From contig JAAKFB010000087.1 in NCBI GenBank assembly GCA_011065235.1, forward strand, positions 1 to 7,181: a stretch of DNA of 7,181 nt, read 5' to 3'. Positions 1 through 5,698 of this stretch are shown here, one piece after another. The stretch comes from Chlamydiota bacterium. GTDB taxonomy: Bacteria > Chlamydiota > Chlamydiia > Chlamydiales > Rhabdochlamydiaceae. Below the pieces are notes generated by a model. That model did no database searches and was not told the origin of the DNA. It was given only the letters and a program-made list of their open reading frames with translations. The translations under genes were made by a program, and so were the position numbers. Position 1 is the stretch's first letter. Every line of letters starts with the position of its first letter.

Positions 1-2
1 GC

Positions 3-164
3 CTTGGCACGGGCGATTTTGTGGGGATTGGATGGAAGTATGTGGGCTTCGCGTGGATCTATCTAGCGGTTTGGTTTTTGATCTGCGCTGCGACGAAGAG
101 TTTTCTCTACTACCTGCTCGATGGGAAGTATTTCGAGGGGTTATCGCACAGGTTCCATAAGTAG
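3..164 (+). CDS. C-terminal end of a membrane protein, probably plant/fungal-type P3A proton-efflux P-type ATPase (5' end outside window)
   Basis: The frame starting at base 3 is open to TAG at 162-164 and encodes 53 residues. They form one hydrophobic segment (about residues 9-33, rich in Trp, Phe and Tyr), then a basic amphipathic tail ending in SHRFHK. The stretch DFVGIGWKYVGFAWIYLAVW followed by KSFLYYLLDGK closely recalls the last transmembrane helix and following linker of plant plasma-membrane H+-ATPases (pattern GIGWxxxGxxWxY, then KFxxRYxLSGxxW). Known for the family: an ATP-driven proton exporter of about 800-950 residues with ten membrane helices. The catalytic DKTGT site would lie upstream of the window, so the assignment rests on this tail alone. 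The plant C-terminal autoinhibitory extension is absent. Another polytopic membrane protein remains possible. The stop lies 15 bases before the left inverted repeat. Confidence 0.55.
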   Translation, partial: LGTGDFVGIGWKYVGFAWIYLAVWFLICAATKSFLYYLLDGKYFEGLSHRFHK

Positions 165-178
165 GATTTTGTTTTTTT

Positions 179-440
179 GCGGTATTTGTTCACGTAAATA
201 CCACAAAAGACCTATCGATATTTTTTTCAAAAATATCGAAAATTGATAGTTGGAAAGCGGCACTGCGTGACTTGAGCTGACTATCGCTGTGCCAAATCGG
301 ATCCTACTCTCAGCGATCCGTACGTTGTACTGTCTCACTTCGAACGGACCAATTTTGCTGTGCGCTAGCAGCCGCGGACTGCAACTTCACAAAAAGATGA
401 CTTTCGTCTCTTTTTGTAGGTTGCAGACCACTCAAAAAAA
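179..440 (+). repeat. Left copy of a ~260-bp hairpin-rich inverted repeat bounding the toxin cassette
   Basis: Read in reverse complement, this stretch matches 2737-3174 (after removal of the 166-bp insertion there). Most of 285-440 is close to identical. The outer part (179-270) is more diverged, but its hairpins are kept. Visible hairpins are: GGTATTT/AAATACC (181-187/196-202); CGATATTTTT/AAAAATATCG with a 3-nt loop (216-225/229-238); and a composite stem CTGCAAC, CAAAAAGA, GAC with partner strands, closed by loop TTTC (379-426). The copy starts 15 bp after the stop of the upstream membrane-protein gene and covers most of the gene-free stretch 165-511. No convincing coding frame lies in it. 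It may be the end of a mobile element, a recombination site or a structured RNA element. Confidence 0.85.
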
Positions 441-482
441 TGGTCCTGCAGAAAGTAGAATTCCCTCGATTCACTTTTGCAA

Positions 483-504
483 TGCCCAGCAATTCCCCTG
501 GGCG
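483..504 (-). terminator. Weak hairpin downstream of the immunity gene, possible transcription terminator
   Basis: GCCCAG (484-489) can pair with CTGGGC (498-503) around an 8-nt loop, with one added G-T pair outside. It begins 8 bases after the TAA of the minus-strand immunity gene. No U-run follows on the minus strand, so intrinsic termination is doubtful. It could act as an mRNA 3' end stabiliser or be chance. Confidence 0.3.
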
Positions 505-511
505 TAGTACA

Positions 512-751
512 TTACTCATCTTCTTCTATTAGTTTTATTGCTCTTGGATGAAAGCCTTCTAGATCCTTTTCGTCATATAAGCAAACGGTAATCTCTTTTT
601 GATAATCCTCGCTTGATAGATGGGCATGTTGGAGCTTGGGATTATCTAATAGTTGATTTAAATATCCTTGTAATTGAATAGCTTCTTTTTTAGTTAAAAA
701 CAGGCTAACATTATCCAATTTTTTATCAGATTTTTCATTTAAAATTCTCAG
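512..751 (-). CDS. Small acidic protein, predicted immunity protein of the adjacent toxin
   Basis: I do not recognise the family. Seen: from the first usual start, TTG at 718-716, the product has 68 residues and ends FHPRAIKLIEEDE. It is hydrophilic, with no signal peptide or membrane segment, and has a helical N-terminal half (LTKKEAIQLQGYLNQLLDNP) followed by a likely beta strand (KEITVCLYD). The start is uncertain. A strong Shine-Dalgarno, AGGAGGTG (764-757), overlaps the TAG of the toxin gene and points to CTG at 751-749 (7 nt after AGGAGG), or less likely ATT at 754-752. TTG at 718 is 38 nt from the end of that site and has no good site of its own. The CTG start gives 79 residues, adding about 11 (LRILNEKSDKK). 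There is no in-frame ATG or GTG between the upstream stop and TTG 718. Inference: a small acidic gene coupled 3' of a toxin-like gene is the usual immunity arrangement in polymorphic toxin systems. Confidence 0.7.
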   Translation of the reverse strand: MRILNEKSDKKLDNVSLFLTKKEAIQLQGYLNQLLDNPKLQHAHLSSEDYQKEITVCLYDEKDLEGFHPRAIKLIEEDE

Positions 752-756
752 AATCC

Positions 757-764
757 CACCTCCT
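757..764 (-). promoter_or_regulatory. Strong Shine-Dalgarno of the immunity gene, overlapping the toxin stop codon
   Basis: On the minus strand AGGAGGTG begins inside the toxin TAG (765-763). Its near-perfect match to the anti-Shine-Dalgarno and its overlap with the stop imply translational coupling, with ribosomes ending the toxin re-initiating on the immunity gene. Its distance places the start at CTG 751-749 or ATT 754-752 and not at TTG 718. Confidence 0.65.
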
Positions 765-2664
765 ATTTATGCGGAATATCGCTTGGATATATTCGACTAA
801 TTTCTTGCCACTCACCATCAACGAAGTATTCAAAGTGTAAATGAGGACTTTCATGAGGAGTCGGGCGGTTGAAATCAAATCGCACTTTCCTTAACCCATC
901 TTTCGAGAGAAAAATGGGATCTTCAGCCTGATTGCGAATCAACCTTGTACTGTCTCCAAGCCATTCAGAAATCTTTTTTTCTAATCGTACGACTTCTGCG
1001 ATTTTTGCACTACTCTCTAACCCGGCAACTGATTCAAGGACAAGGGTTCTTTCCGCTGTTTTGAGACTTCTATAGACTGTGCTTAGCTCTTGCGCTCCTT
1101 TCATTCCCCTAGCAGCAGCTTTTGCCACAGCACCCGGAATCAGAATGTCTGCACCATATTTGCCAAAGACATACCCGGCTAGCTCCCCTCTTTCATTGGA
1201 CGGAATCGTATCCCACTTTGTGATCAGCTGATGCACTTCAGGTGCCAAAGCCTCTCCTAAAACACCCCACTCTGCAGTACGGGCAAGGTCGCTTAAGAGA
1301 GTGAGAGCCTCCCACATTTGCTCCCCCGTATGGATAGGATGTATCACTAAATCAGAGAGCAGTAGAAGAATACCCTCCCCAGACTCATAGATCCCTTTAG
1401 GAAGCCCTTTAGCAAAGCCAAGGCTAAATTCGGGAATGGACAAAGAATGGTTTTCTGGAGATTGGGCGGTATATTGGTGGTAATCTTCTAAAGAAAGATC
1501 GTATTCGCCTAAACGAAAATAGGCATCACTTCTATCAAGATAGGCAAGAGAACTTGTTGGATCTAGTTCAATGGCCTTCCCTAGGTCATATACGGCCTGG
1601 TCGTAGTACCCAAAGTTTAAGGCTTTTTCTCCCTGCATGTGATAGGAAATAGCATTAAAATCAGTTTCCTTGCTTGGATTTGTAAAAAAGGGTGAATAAT
1701 CTGACGAAAACATTCGATCGATCTCTTGATGTCTAAAACCCAGTTGGACTTTCCCACTTTCTATCGAGATATTATTGTCGAATTTTGCCTTTTGAACTTC
1801 TTGAGCTAACTGTGGATTGGTAGGGAGTTTGCTTTGAAACTCTTTGATGCTCTCATGTGCAAAAAGAGGACCTAATACTCTCCCCGTTTCTTCCCAGGAA
1901 AGTGCTTCATGCTGTAGAGAAAAATCAGAATTTTGAAAAAACTGCTCATTAACTATTGTTTCTTTAAAAGAAGAGACTTGGTTATCGAGCTCAGCTTGGA
2001 AAATAGGTACATCAGTTAATTCTATGTGCGCTGGGGATGATTCTTGTTTCTTCGTCTGAAATTGAGAAGCTGCAGCACCAGCTGCTACAGCTGCAGCCCC
2101 TGTTGAAGAGGCCGCCACTACTACGATAACTATAGCTGCTGTGGCCACAACAATTGCAGCCCCAATAATGATCTCTTTTTTGTGATTCTTTACGAATCTT
2201 CTTGTTTTTTTCCATTTCCTACTGCACCAATTTGTGCAGAGAAGAACATCTTCCTCTCCATGGGAAACGGCTAGAAAAATCGAATACTCATCTCCATCAC
2301 CAAGAGCAAATCCATACTCGTAATCGTCATTAGAAAGCAGGTCTTCGATATCCTCTTGCAGAGTAAGAGTCTGATCGCAATTGGGAAGCCTTCCCTCTTC
2401 AGCTAAATAGGCTAGATAATGATTAATCCTGATCTGATCTTTTGATCGATATTTTTTTTCAGCTTTTCCAGATTCAATCTCATCGAGAAGGTTGAGAATT
2501 TCGTCATACGTAACGAGATGATACCTTTCTTGTTTCCTAAAATTCTTTTTCAATTTTCTTGAGTGAACGGTCTGTACTTGCGGCGGCGTGTCCTGCGGAT
2601 ACGCGAGAAGCGATGGAGTTGTAACGAGAAGTAACGAATGGTTAAAAATCTTAAGATTGAGCAT
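763..2664 (-). CDS. Predicted polymorphic toxin / secreted effector with signal-like N-terminus, membrane segment, TPR and C-terminal toxin domain
   Basis: 633 residues, ATG at 2664 with a GGAG site at 2674-2671. Visible layout: residues 1-22, a hydrophobic signal-like N-terminus ending LLAYP; 47-147, an acidic globular region; 151-163, very basic; 165-199, an Ala/Val/Ile membrane segment; 215-330, no recognised domain; 337-400, two TPR units (YYDQAVYDLGKAIELDP, LGEYDLSLEDY); 414-520, a Gly/Leu/Ala-rich linker (GFAKGLPKGIYESGEG, GELAGYVFGKYGADI) like the pre-toxin regions of polymorphic toxins; 565-633, a compact C-terminal domain with RFDF (595-598), PHESPHLHFE (603-612) and RIYPSDIPHK (624-633). 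The clustered histidines could be catalytic, as in RNase-type toxin folds. I cannot name the toxin class. The immunity-like gene follows immediately. Expected role (inference): an effector or toxin acting on competing bacteria or host, with the variable activity in the last 70 residues. The gene is AT-richer by eye than the operon at 3501-6481. Confidence 0.7.
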   Translation of the reverse strand: MLNLKIFNHSLLLVTTPSLLAYPQDTPPQVQTVHSRKLKKNFRKQERYHLVTYDEILNLLDEIESGKAEKKYRSKDQIRINHYLAYLAEEGRLPNCDQTLTLQEDIEDLLSNDDYEYGFALGDGDEYSIFLAVSHGEEDVLLCTNWCSRKWKKTRRFVKNHKKEIIIGAAIVVATAAIVIVVVAASSTGAAAVAAGAAASQFQTKKQESSPAHIELTDVPIFQAELDNQVSSFKETIVNEQFFQNSDFSLQHEALSWEETGRVLGPLFAHESIKEFQSKLPTNPQLAQEVQKAKFDNNISIESGKVQLGFRHQEIDRMFSSDYSPFFTNPSKETDFNAISYHMQGEKALNFGYYDQAVYDLGKAIELDPTSSLAYLDRSDAYFRLGEYDLSLEDYHQYTAQSPENHSLSIPEFSLGFAKGLPKGIYESGEGILLLLSDLVIHPIHTGEQMWEALTLLSDLARTAEWGVLGEALAPEVHQLITKWDTIPSNERGELAGYVFGKYGADILIPGAVAKAAARGMKGAQELSTVYRSLKTAERTLVLESVAGLESSAKIAEVVRLEKKISEWLGDSTRLIRNQAEDPIFLSKDGLRKVRFDFNRPTPHESPHLHFEYFVDGEWQEISRIYPSDIPHK

Positions 2665-2701
2665 AAGATTCTCCAGTCAGTCAAATTTGGGTGATTGAAG
2701 C

Positions 2702-2743
2702 ACGAGTGAGAATTACAGTCAATCAACTTTCACTCGTTTTTTT
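2702..2743 (+). terminator. Hairpin plus T-run upstream of the toxin gene, intrinsic-terminator-like on the plus strand
   Basis: ACGAGTGA (2702-2709) pairs with TCACTCGT (2730-2737), followed on the plus strand by six more Ts (2738-2743). The 20-nt loop is long for a terminator. No plus-strand gene lies upstream, so it would block antisense reading out of the cassette. On the minus strand the same hairpin would lie in the toxin promoter or leader. I found no convincing -35/-10 pair for the toxin between it and the ATG. Confidence 0.35.
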
Positions 2744-2897
2744 ATGAGTGGTCTGCAACCGCTACAAAAAGAGACGGTAGTCATCTTTTTGCGCAGTTGC
2801 AGTCCTTGGCTGCTAGCGCACAGCAAAATTGGTCCGTGCGAAGTGAGACAGTACAACGTACGGATCGCTGAGCGTAGGATCCGATTTGGCAAAGCAG

Positions 2898-3063
2898 GAG
2901 GGTGTTTATGAATTGCTTCTCATCGCCAAGGGCTAAGATTTTTTTCTAGGAGAATGCTCTGGAAAGCGGAGCAAACTCAAATTGAGTTTGTGAAGCTTGA
3001 AGAGTTTCTCATAGGGAAAAAGATAGCCCTTATTGGCGGTGGAATGAATTTATAAACACCCTC
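2898..3063. mobile_element. 166-bp palindromic MITE-like insertion inside the right repeat
   Basis: The ends are GAGGGTGTTTAT (2898-2909) and its exact complement (3052-3063), extending to 16 of 17 matches. The whole element is an imperfect palindrome: further arm blocks GCCAA/AGGGCTA pair with TAGCCCT/TTGGC, and the centre is the perfect 19-nt palindrome CAAACTCAAATTGAGTTTG (2972-2990), whose midpoint is the midpoint of the element. The left repeat copy has no such insert at its matching place (about 281-287), which shows this is an added element. It has no coding capacity and no clear target duplication. Confidence 0.75.
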
Positions 3064-3148
3064 TAAGTAAGCTCAAGACACGCAGTGCCAAATTTGAAAT
3101 ATTCCATTTTTCTTCGATATTTTTGAAAAAAATACCGACAATTCTTTT

Positions 3149-3173
3149 GTGGTATTTGCTGAGCAAATACCAC
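3149..3173 (-). other. Perfect 11-bp stem-loop just after the SEC-C gene
   Basis: GTGGTATTTGC (3149-3159) and GCAAATACCAC (3163-3173) are separated by three bases. It begins four bases beyond the stop codon of the minus-strand SEC-C gene, so it would form at the 3' end of that mRNA. No U-run follows on the minus strand, so it is at best a non-canonical terminator or stabiliser. The stem is a module of the flanking repeat and has a shorter counterpart at 181-202. Confidence 0.5.
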
Positions 3174-3177
3174 AGAA

Positions 3178-3447
3178 CTACATGGGCTTGTCGGCTTCGG
3201 GAGGGTGATGAGGAGCATCATCTTCAGGCTTGCGCGGCTCTTCCTTGGGGGGAGGAGGAGGTTTGTTGAAAAAATCTGTTGAGATTTTTGTCGCCTTCCC
3301 CTGGAGATTCTTCCCTTCAGACATCCCACCAGAAAGCACGGAAGCTTGAAATTTTCTCTTGGGACCTAGCCGATTCTCACAACATTTTTTATACTTTTTT
3401 CCTGAACCGCAAGGACACGGATCATTGCGACTGACTTTTTTCGTCAT
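3178..3447 (-). CDS. Small SEC-C zinc-motif protein with proline-rich tail
   Basis: 89 residues from ATG at 3447. The frame opens further upstream, but the extension is unlikely: it would run across the promoter region, and the family motif normally sits close to the N-terminus. The protein starts MTKKVSRNDPCPCGSGKKYK and continues KCC, a complete SEC-C motif with Cys11, Cys13, Cys22 and Cys23 as presumed Zn2+ ligands. A basic middle region follows, then an extreme Pro/Glu/Lys/His tail with PPPPPKEEP. Known: SEC-C is the zinc module at the end of SecA that binds SecB and ribosomes, and it also occurs in many small proteins of unknown role. Here it stands alone, with no SecA domains, so function cannot be assigned; a ribosome- or protein-binding role is inference. 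An AAAGG site lies 8 nt before ATG. It is divergent from ttcA with 53 bp between the starts. Confidence 0.85.
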   Translation of the reverse strand: MTKKVSRNDPCPCGSGKKYKKCCENRLGPKRKFQASVLSGGMSEGKNLQGKATKISTDFFNKPPPPPKEEPRKPEDDAPHHPPEADKPM

Positions 3448-3453
3448 TTCAAA

Positions 3454-3482
3454 TACCTTTCTATGAAAGTAGAGAGTATAAT
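3454..3482 (+). promoter_or_regulatory. Probable promoter of the ttcA-putP-surE operon
   Basis: A perfect TATAAT (3477-3482) lies 18 bp before the ATG at 3501. The -35 position (about 3454-3459, TACCTT) is poor. With a start near 3489 the leader would be about 12 nt, just enough for the GGAGG site (3491-3495). Confidence 0.5.
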
Positions 3483-3506
3483 ACCACGGTGGAGGATTGG
3501 ATGCAA
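3478..3506 (-). promoter_or_regulatory. Probable promoter of the SEC-C gene, overlapping the divergent one
   Basis: On the minus strand TTGCAT (3506-3501) and TATTAT (3483-3478) are 17 bp apart, upstream of the SEC-C ATG at 3447. The -10 overlaps the plus-strand TATAAT, and the -35 covers the ttcA start codon, so the two promoters probably exclude each other. Confidence 0.4.
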
Positions 3507-4247
3507 ATCTCACTACCCATTGCTAGGCCCCCCTGGTCTAAGGGAGGCCGCAAACTCGAAAGCATGTGCCGCAAAGCCCTCTATGAATTTAAGCTTCTAG
3601 AGGGTGTCGATAAGCTCGCCATTGCCCTCAGTGGAGGCAAAGACAGTCTGACCCTGCTGTTTTTGCTCAAAGCGATCCTAGGGCAAGGATTTAAGGACAT
3701 CCCCATCACCGCCATTCACGTAGGAGGAGAGTTTTCCTGCGGGGCCGGCGTGCACACAGACTTCTTAAAGGGAATTTGCGATGCGTTAGAGGTCGACTTT
3801 GTCGAATGCACCTCGACGCAGAAGAGGGAAACCCTCGCCTGCTACCGCTGCTCACGCGAGCGGCGTAAATTAATTTTTGATGCCGCAAAAGAGAAGGGGA
3901 TCACCACAGTCGCGTTTGGTCACCACCGCGACGACAGCATCCAAACGCTCCTTCTCAATTTGCTTCACAAAGCCGAATTTGCCGCTAACCTTCCCAAAGT
4001 CCCCATGATCGATTACGGAGTCACCATCATCCGTCCCTTGATTTTCATCCCTGAAGATGGTATTAAAGAGTTTGCTAAAAGTTACGGATTTGCACGTATT
4101 TTATGTCAGTGTCCAGTTGGGCAACATTCAATGAGAAAAAAAGTAGAATCCTTGATCGGTGAAATCGAAGAATTCTTTCCCAACACGCGTGCAAATCTCG
4201 CACAAGCAAGCTTAACTTACGGCTCAAAGAAGGCACTCGATGCATGA
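3501..4247 (+). CDS. ttcA: TtcA-like tRNA 2-thiocytidine biosynthesis protein
   Basis: 248 residues. ATG 3501 is preferred over the in-frame GTG at 3489 because GGAGG (3491-3495) sits 5 nt before it and TATAAT lies just upstream of the GTG. Visible motifs: the ATP-pyrophosphatase loop SGGKDS (44-49), the cysteine pair C114-YR-C117 followed by SRERR (TtcA pattern CxxCxRxRR), GHHRDD (140-145), RPL (178-180), and a C-terminal cysteine site LCQCPVGQ (Cys202, Cys204). Known: TtcA adenylates C32 of certain tRNAs and inserts sulfur using a [4Fe-4S] cluster held by three cysteines (the CxxC pair plus one C-terminal). All three have counterparts here, although the usual second site CxxCG reads CxCP. 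It is shorter than E. coli TtcA (about 310 residues). A related TtcA/TtuA-superfamily thiolase with another tRNA position is the main alternative. It is first in an operon and overlaps putP by 8 bases. Confidence 0.85.
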   Translation: MQISLPIARPPWSKGGRKLESMCRKALYEFKLLEGVDKLAIALSGGKDSLTLLFLLKAILGQGFKDIPITAIHVGGEFSCGAGVHTDFLKGICDALEVDFVECTSTQKRETLACYRCSRERRKLIFDAAKEKGITTVAFGHHRDDSIQTLLLNLLHKAEFAANLPKVPMIDYGVTIIRPLIFIPEDGIKEFAKSYGFARILCQCPVGQHSMRKKVESLIGEIEEFFPNTRANLAQASLTYGSKKALDA

Positions 4248-5691
4248 CCTCTCCTCAATTCTGTGGGAAGCCCTTGCGGTTTTTCTCTACTTCATGATTC
4301 TGGTTGTTGTCGCCGTCAAATCGTACACACCCCATCTCAGTGAAACCGATTTTATCCTTGGCAATCGCTCGATGAATTTCTGGCTTACAGCCCTCACTGC
4401 CCATGCGAGTGACATGAGTAGCTGGCTCTTCATGGGTTATCCCGCTATGATCTATGTCATCGGGGTCCATCAAGCCTGGGCGGGAATTGGCCTACTCATC
4501 TTCATGTTTCTCAACTGGCAACTCATTGCCCCTAAAGTGCGCACTGCCACTGAACAATATGACAGTATGACTTTCTCTTCTTTTTTTGAAAATCGACTGG
4601 GTGACATCTCAGGAGTGATCCGGATCTTTACCGCGATCATGCTCTTTGTCTTTTACACAATTTATATTTCAGCAGCTCTTGTGGGAATGGGATATGTCCT
4701 CAACATACTATTTGGAATCGAATACCACCTCTCCGTAATCATCGGCATTCTCATCGTCGTCCCTTACGTTTTTTTCGGGGGATACTTGACACTTGCGTGG
4801 ATCGATCTCTTTCAAGGGCTCTTTTTGCTCTGCGTTATTGTTTTTGTTCCCCTCTACATTCTCCCAGCAGTCGGTGGATTTTCCGGAGTGCTCGAATCTC
4901 TAAAACAACACAACCTCTCAACCTCACTCATTCCCAGCTTTTCTCCGAAATCTCTCTTTGAAATTTTCTTCCTCACGATCGGTTGGGGACTCGGATATTT
5001 TGGGCAACCCCATATCATCACGAAGTTCATGGGAATTCGCAAAGTCTCAGAAATCAAAAAAGCCAAACGGATCGGGATGACCTGGATGGTTTTTGCTCTG
5101 GGATCCGCAACCCTCATCGGTCTCATCGGTGTCCCTTTCTTTAAAGGAACACTCAAAATTGAGTCGGAAGTCTTCATCCAAATGGTCAATCAAACTTTCC
5201 CCGCCTTCATTGCGGGATTCTTCCTCTGTGCCATCTTTGCAGCGACCATCAACGCCATGAGCGCGATGGTTCTCGTCCTTTCTTCGAGCTTGACAGAAGA
5301 CATCTATAAAAAAGTTTTCCGCAAAAAAGCTGACTCTAAAGAACTCCTGCTCGTCTCGAGATTGAGTGTCATCTTCGTCTCTATGATCGCCTTCATGATT
5401 GCCGTTGCTAACGTTGACACAATCTACGGACTGGTCCTCTACGCTTGGTCGGGTCTTGGAGCTTCTTTTGGCCCCTTGCTTCTCCTCTGTTTATGGATGC
5501 GCAAAATCAACAAGTATGGAGCCTGGTGTGGAATTCTTTCTGGAGGCATCATCGCAGCGTTTTGGCCACTGGTTGCGCACCGCTTTCCAATCGAGATCCC
5601 TCCCCTACCGCCCGCCTTTACCGTCAGTTTCCTTTCCATCTGGATCGTCTCTAAATTGACCGCCAAGAAAAGCGCCATCACCGAAATTTAA
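4240..5691 (+). CDS. putP: Sodium:solute symporter (SSS family), PutP-like proline transporter
   Basis: 483 residues, close to E. coli PutP (502), and hydrophobic throughout with about 13 membrane segments. ATG 4240 overlaps the ttcA end; an AAGAAGG site lies 6 nt upstream. PutP hallmarks in order: FILGNRS (38-44), TAHASDMSSW (53-62, with Asp58 matching the essential Asp55), NWQLIA (92-97), GWGLGYFGQPHIITKFMG (248-265), SSSLTEDIYK (348-357), YAWSGLGASFGP (401-412). Known: PutP imports proline with Na+ using a LeuT fold. Odd: aligned by eye with E. coli PutP, residues Asn338-Ala339 replace Ser340-Thr341, whose hydroxyls help form the Na+ site; Met343 stands where PutP has Gln345 (SAMVLVLSSS against SCQLLVCSSA). 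Coupling ion or substrate may therefore differ from proline/Na+. In an intracellular bacterium it may import host amino acids. Confidence 0.85.
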   Translation: MHDLSSILWEALAVFLYFMILVVVAVKSYTPHLSETDFILGNRSMNFWLTALTAHASDMSSWLFMGYPAMIYVIGVHQAWAGIGLLIFMFLNWQLIAPKVRTATEQYDSMTFSSFFENRLGDISGVIRIFTAIMLFVFYTIYISAALVGMGYVLNILFGIEYHLSVIIGILIVVPYVFFGGYLTLAWIDLFQGLFLLCVIVFVPLYILPAVGGFSGVLESLKQHNLSTSLIPSFSPKSLFEIFFLTIGWGLGYFGQPHIITKFMGIRKVSEIKKAKRIGMTWMVFALGSATLIGLIGVPFFKGTLKIESEVFIQMVNQTFPAFIAGFFLCAIFAATINAMSAMVLVLSSSLTEDIYKKVFRKKADSKELLLVSRLSVIFVSMIAFMIAVANVDTIYGLVLYAWSGLGASFGPLLLLCLWMRKINKYGAWCGILSGGIIAAFWPLVAHRFPIEIPPLPPAFTVSFLSIWIVSKLTAKKSAITEI

Positions 5692-5698
5692 GGAACCC

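Larger units (their letters stand above)
2737..3174 (-). repeat. Right copy of the hairpin-rich inverted repeat, interrupted by a 166-bp insertion
   Basis: The reverse-complement partner of 179-440. The inner part (2737-2896) differs from the left copy at few places, mainly in hairpin loops. The outer part resumes at about 3064-3174 after the palindromic insertion at 2898-3063. It carries the same hairpins: the composite stem at 2753-2802 (loop GGTA), CGATATTTTT with its partner at 3115-3137, and a perfect 11-bp hairpin at 3149-3173. The copy ends four bases short of the SEC-C stop codon. Together with the insertion and the hairpin at 2702-2743 it fills the gene-free stretch 2665-3177. Confidence 0.85.

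Noticed and set aside
379..426. CRISPR-like or retron-like reading of the structured repeats
   Set aside because: There is no array of regularly spaced repeats, no Cas gene and no complete reverse transcriptase nearby. The only RT-like piece is a group II maturase tail 4 kb away from the cassette.
289..507. Plus-strand open frame of 72 codons starting MPNRILLSAIRTLYC, and overlapping minus-strand frames 141-338 and 310-519
   Set aside because: They lie within the hairpin-rich repeat, have no ribosome site or recognisable protein, and the corresponding frame in the other repeat copy is not preserved to the same end. They are most likely by-products of the repeat sequence.
2012..2215. Minus-strand frame of 67 codons with many Cys and Ser
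   Set aside because: It is another frame of the toxin gene across its repetitive Ala/Val membrane segment.
3063..3329. Minus-strand frame of 88 codons overlapping the SEC-C gene
   Set aside because: It is shifted relative to the SEC-C frame, runs into the repeat, and shows no domain.
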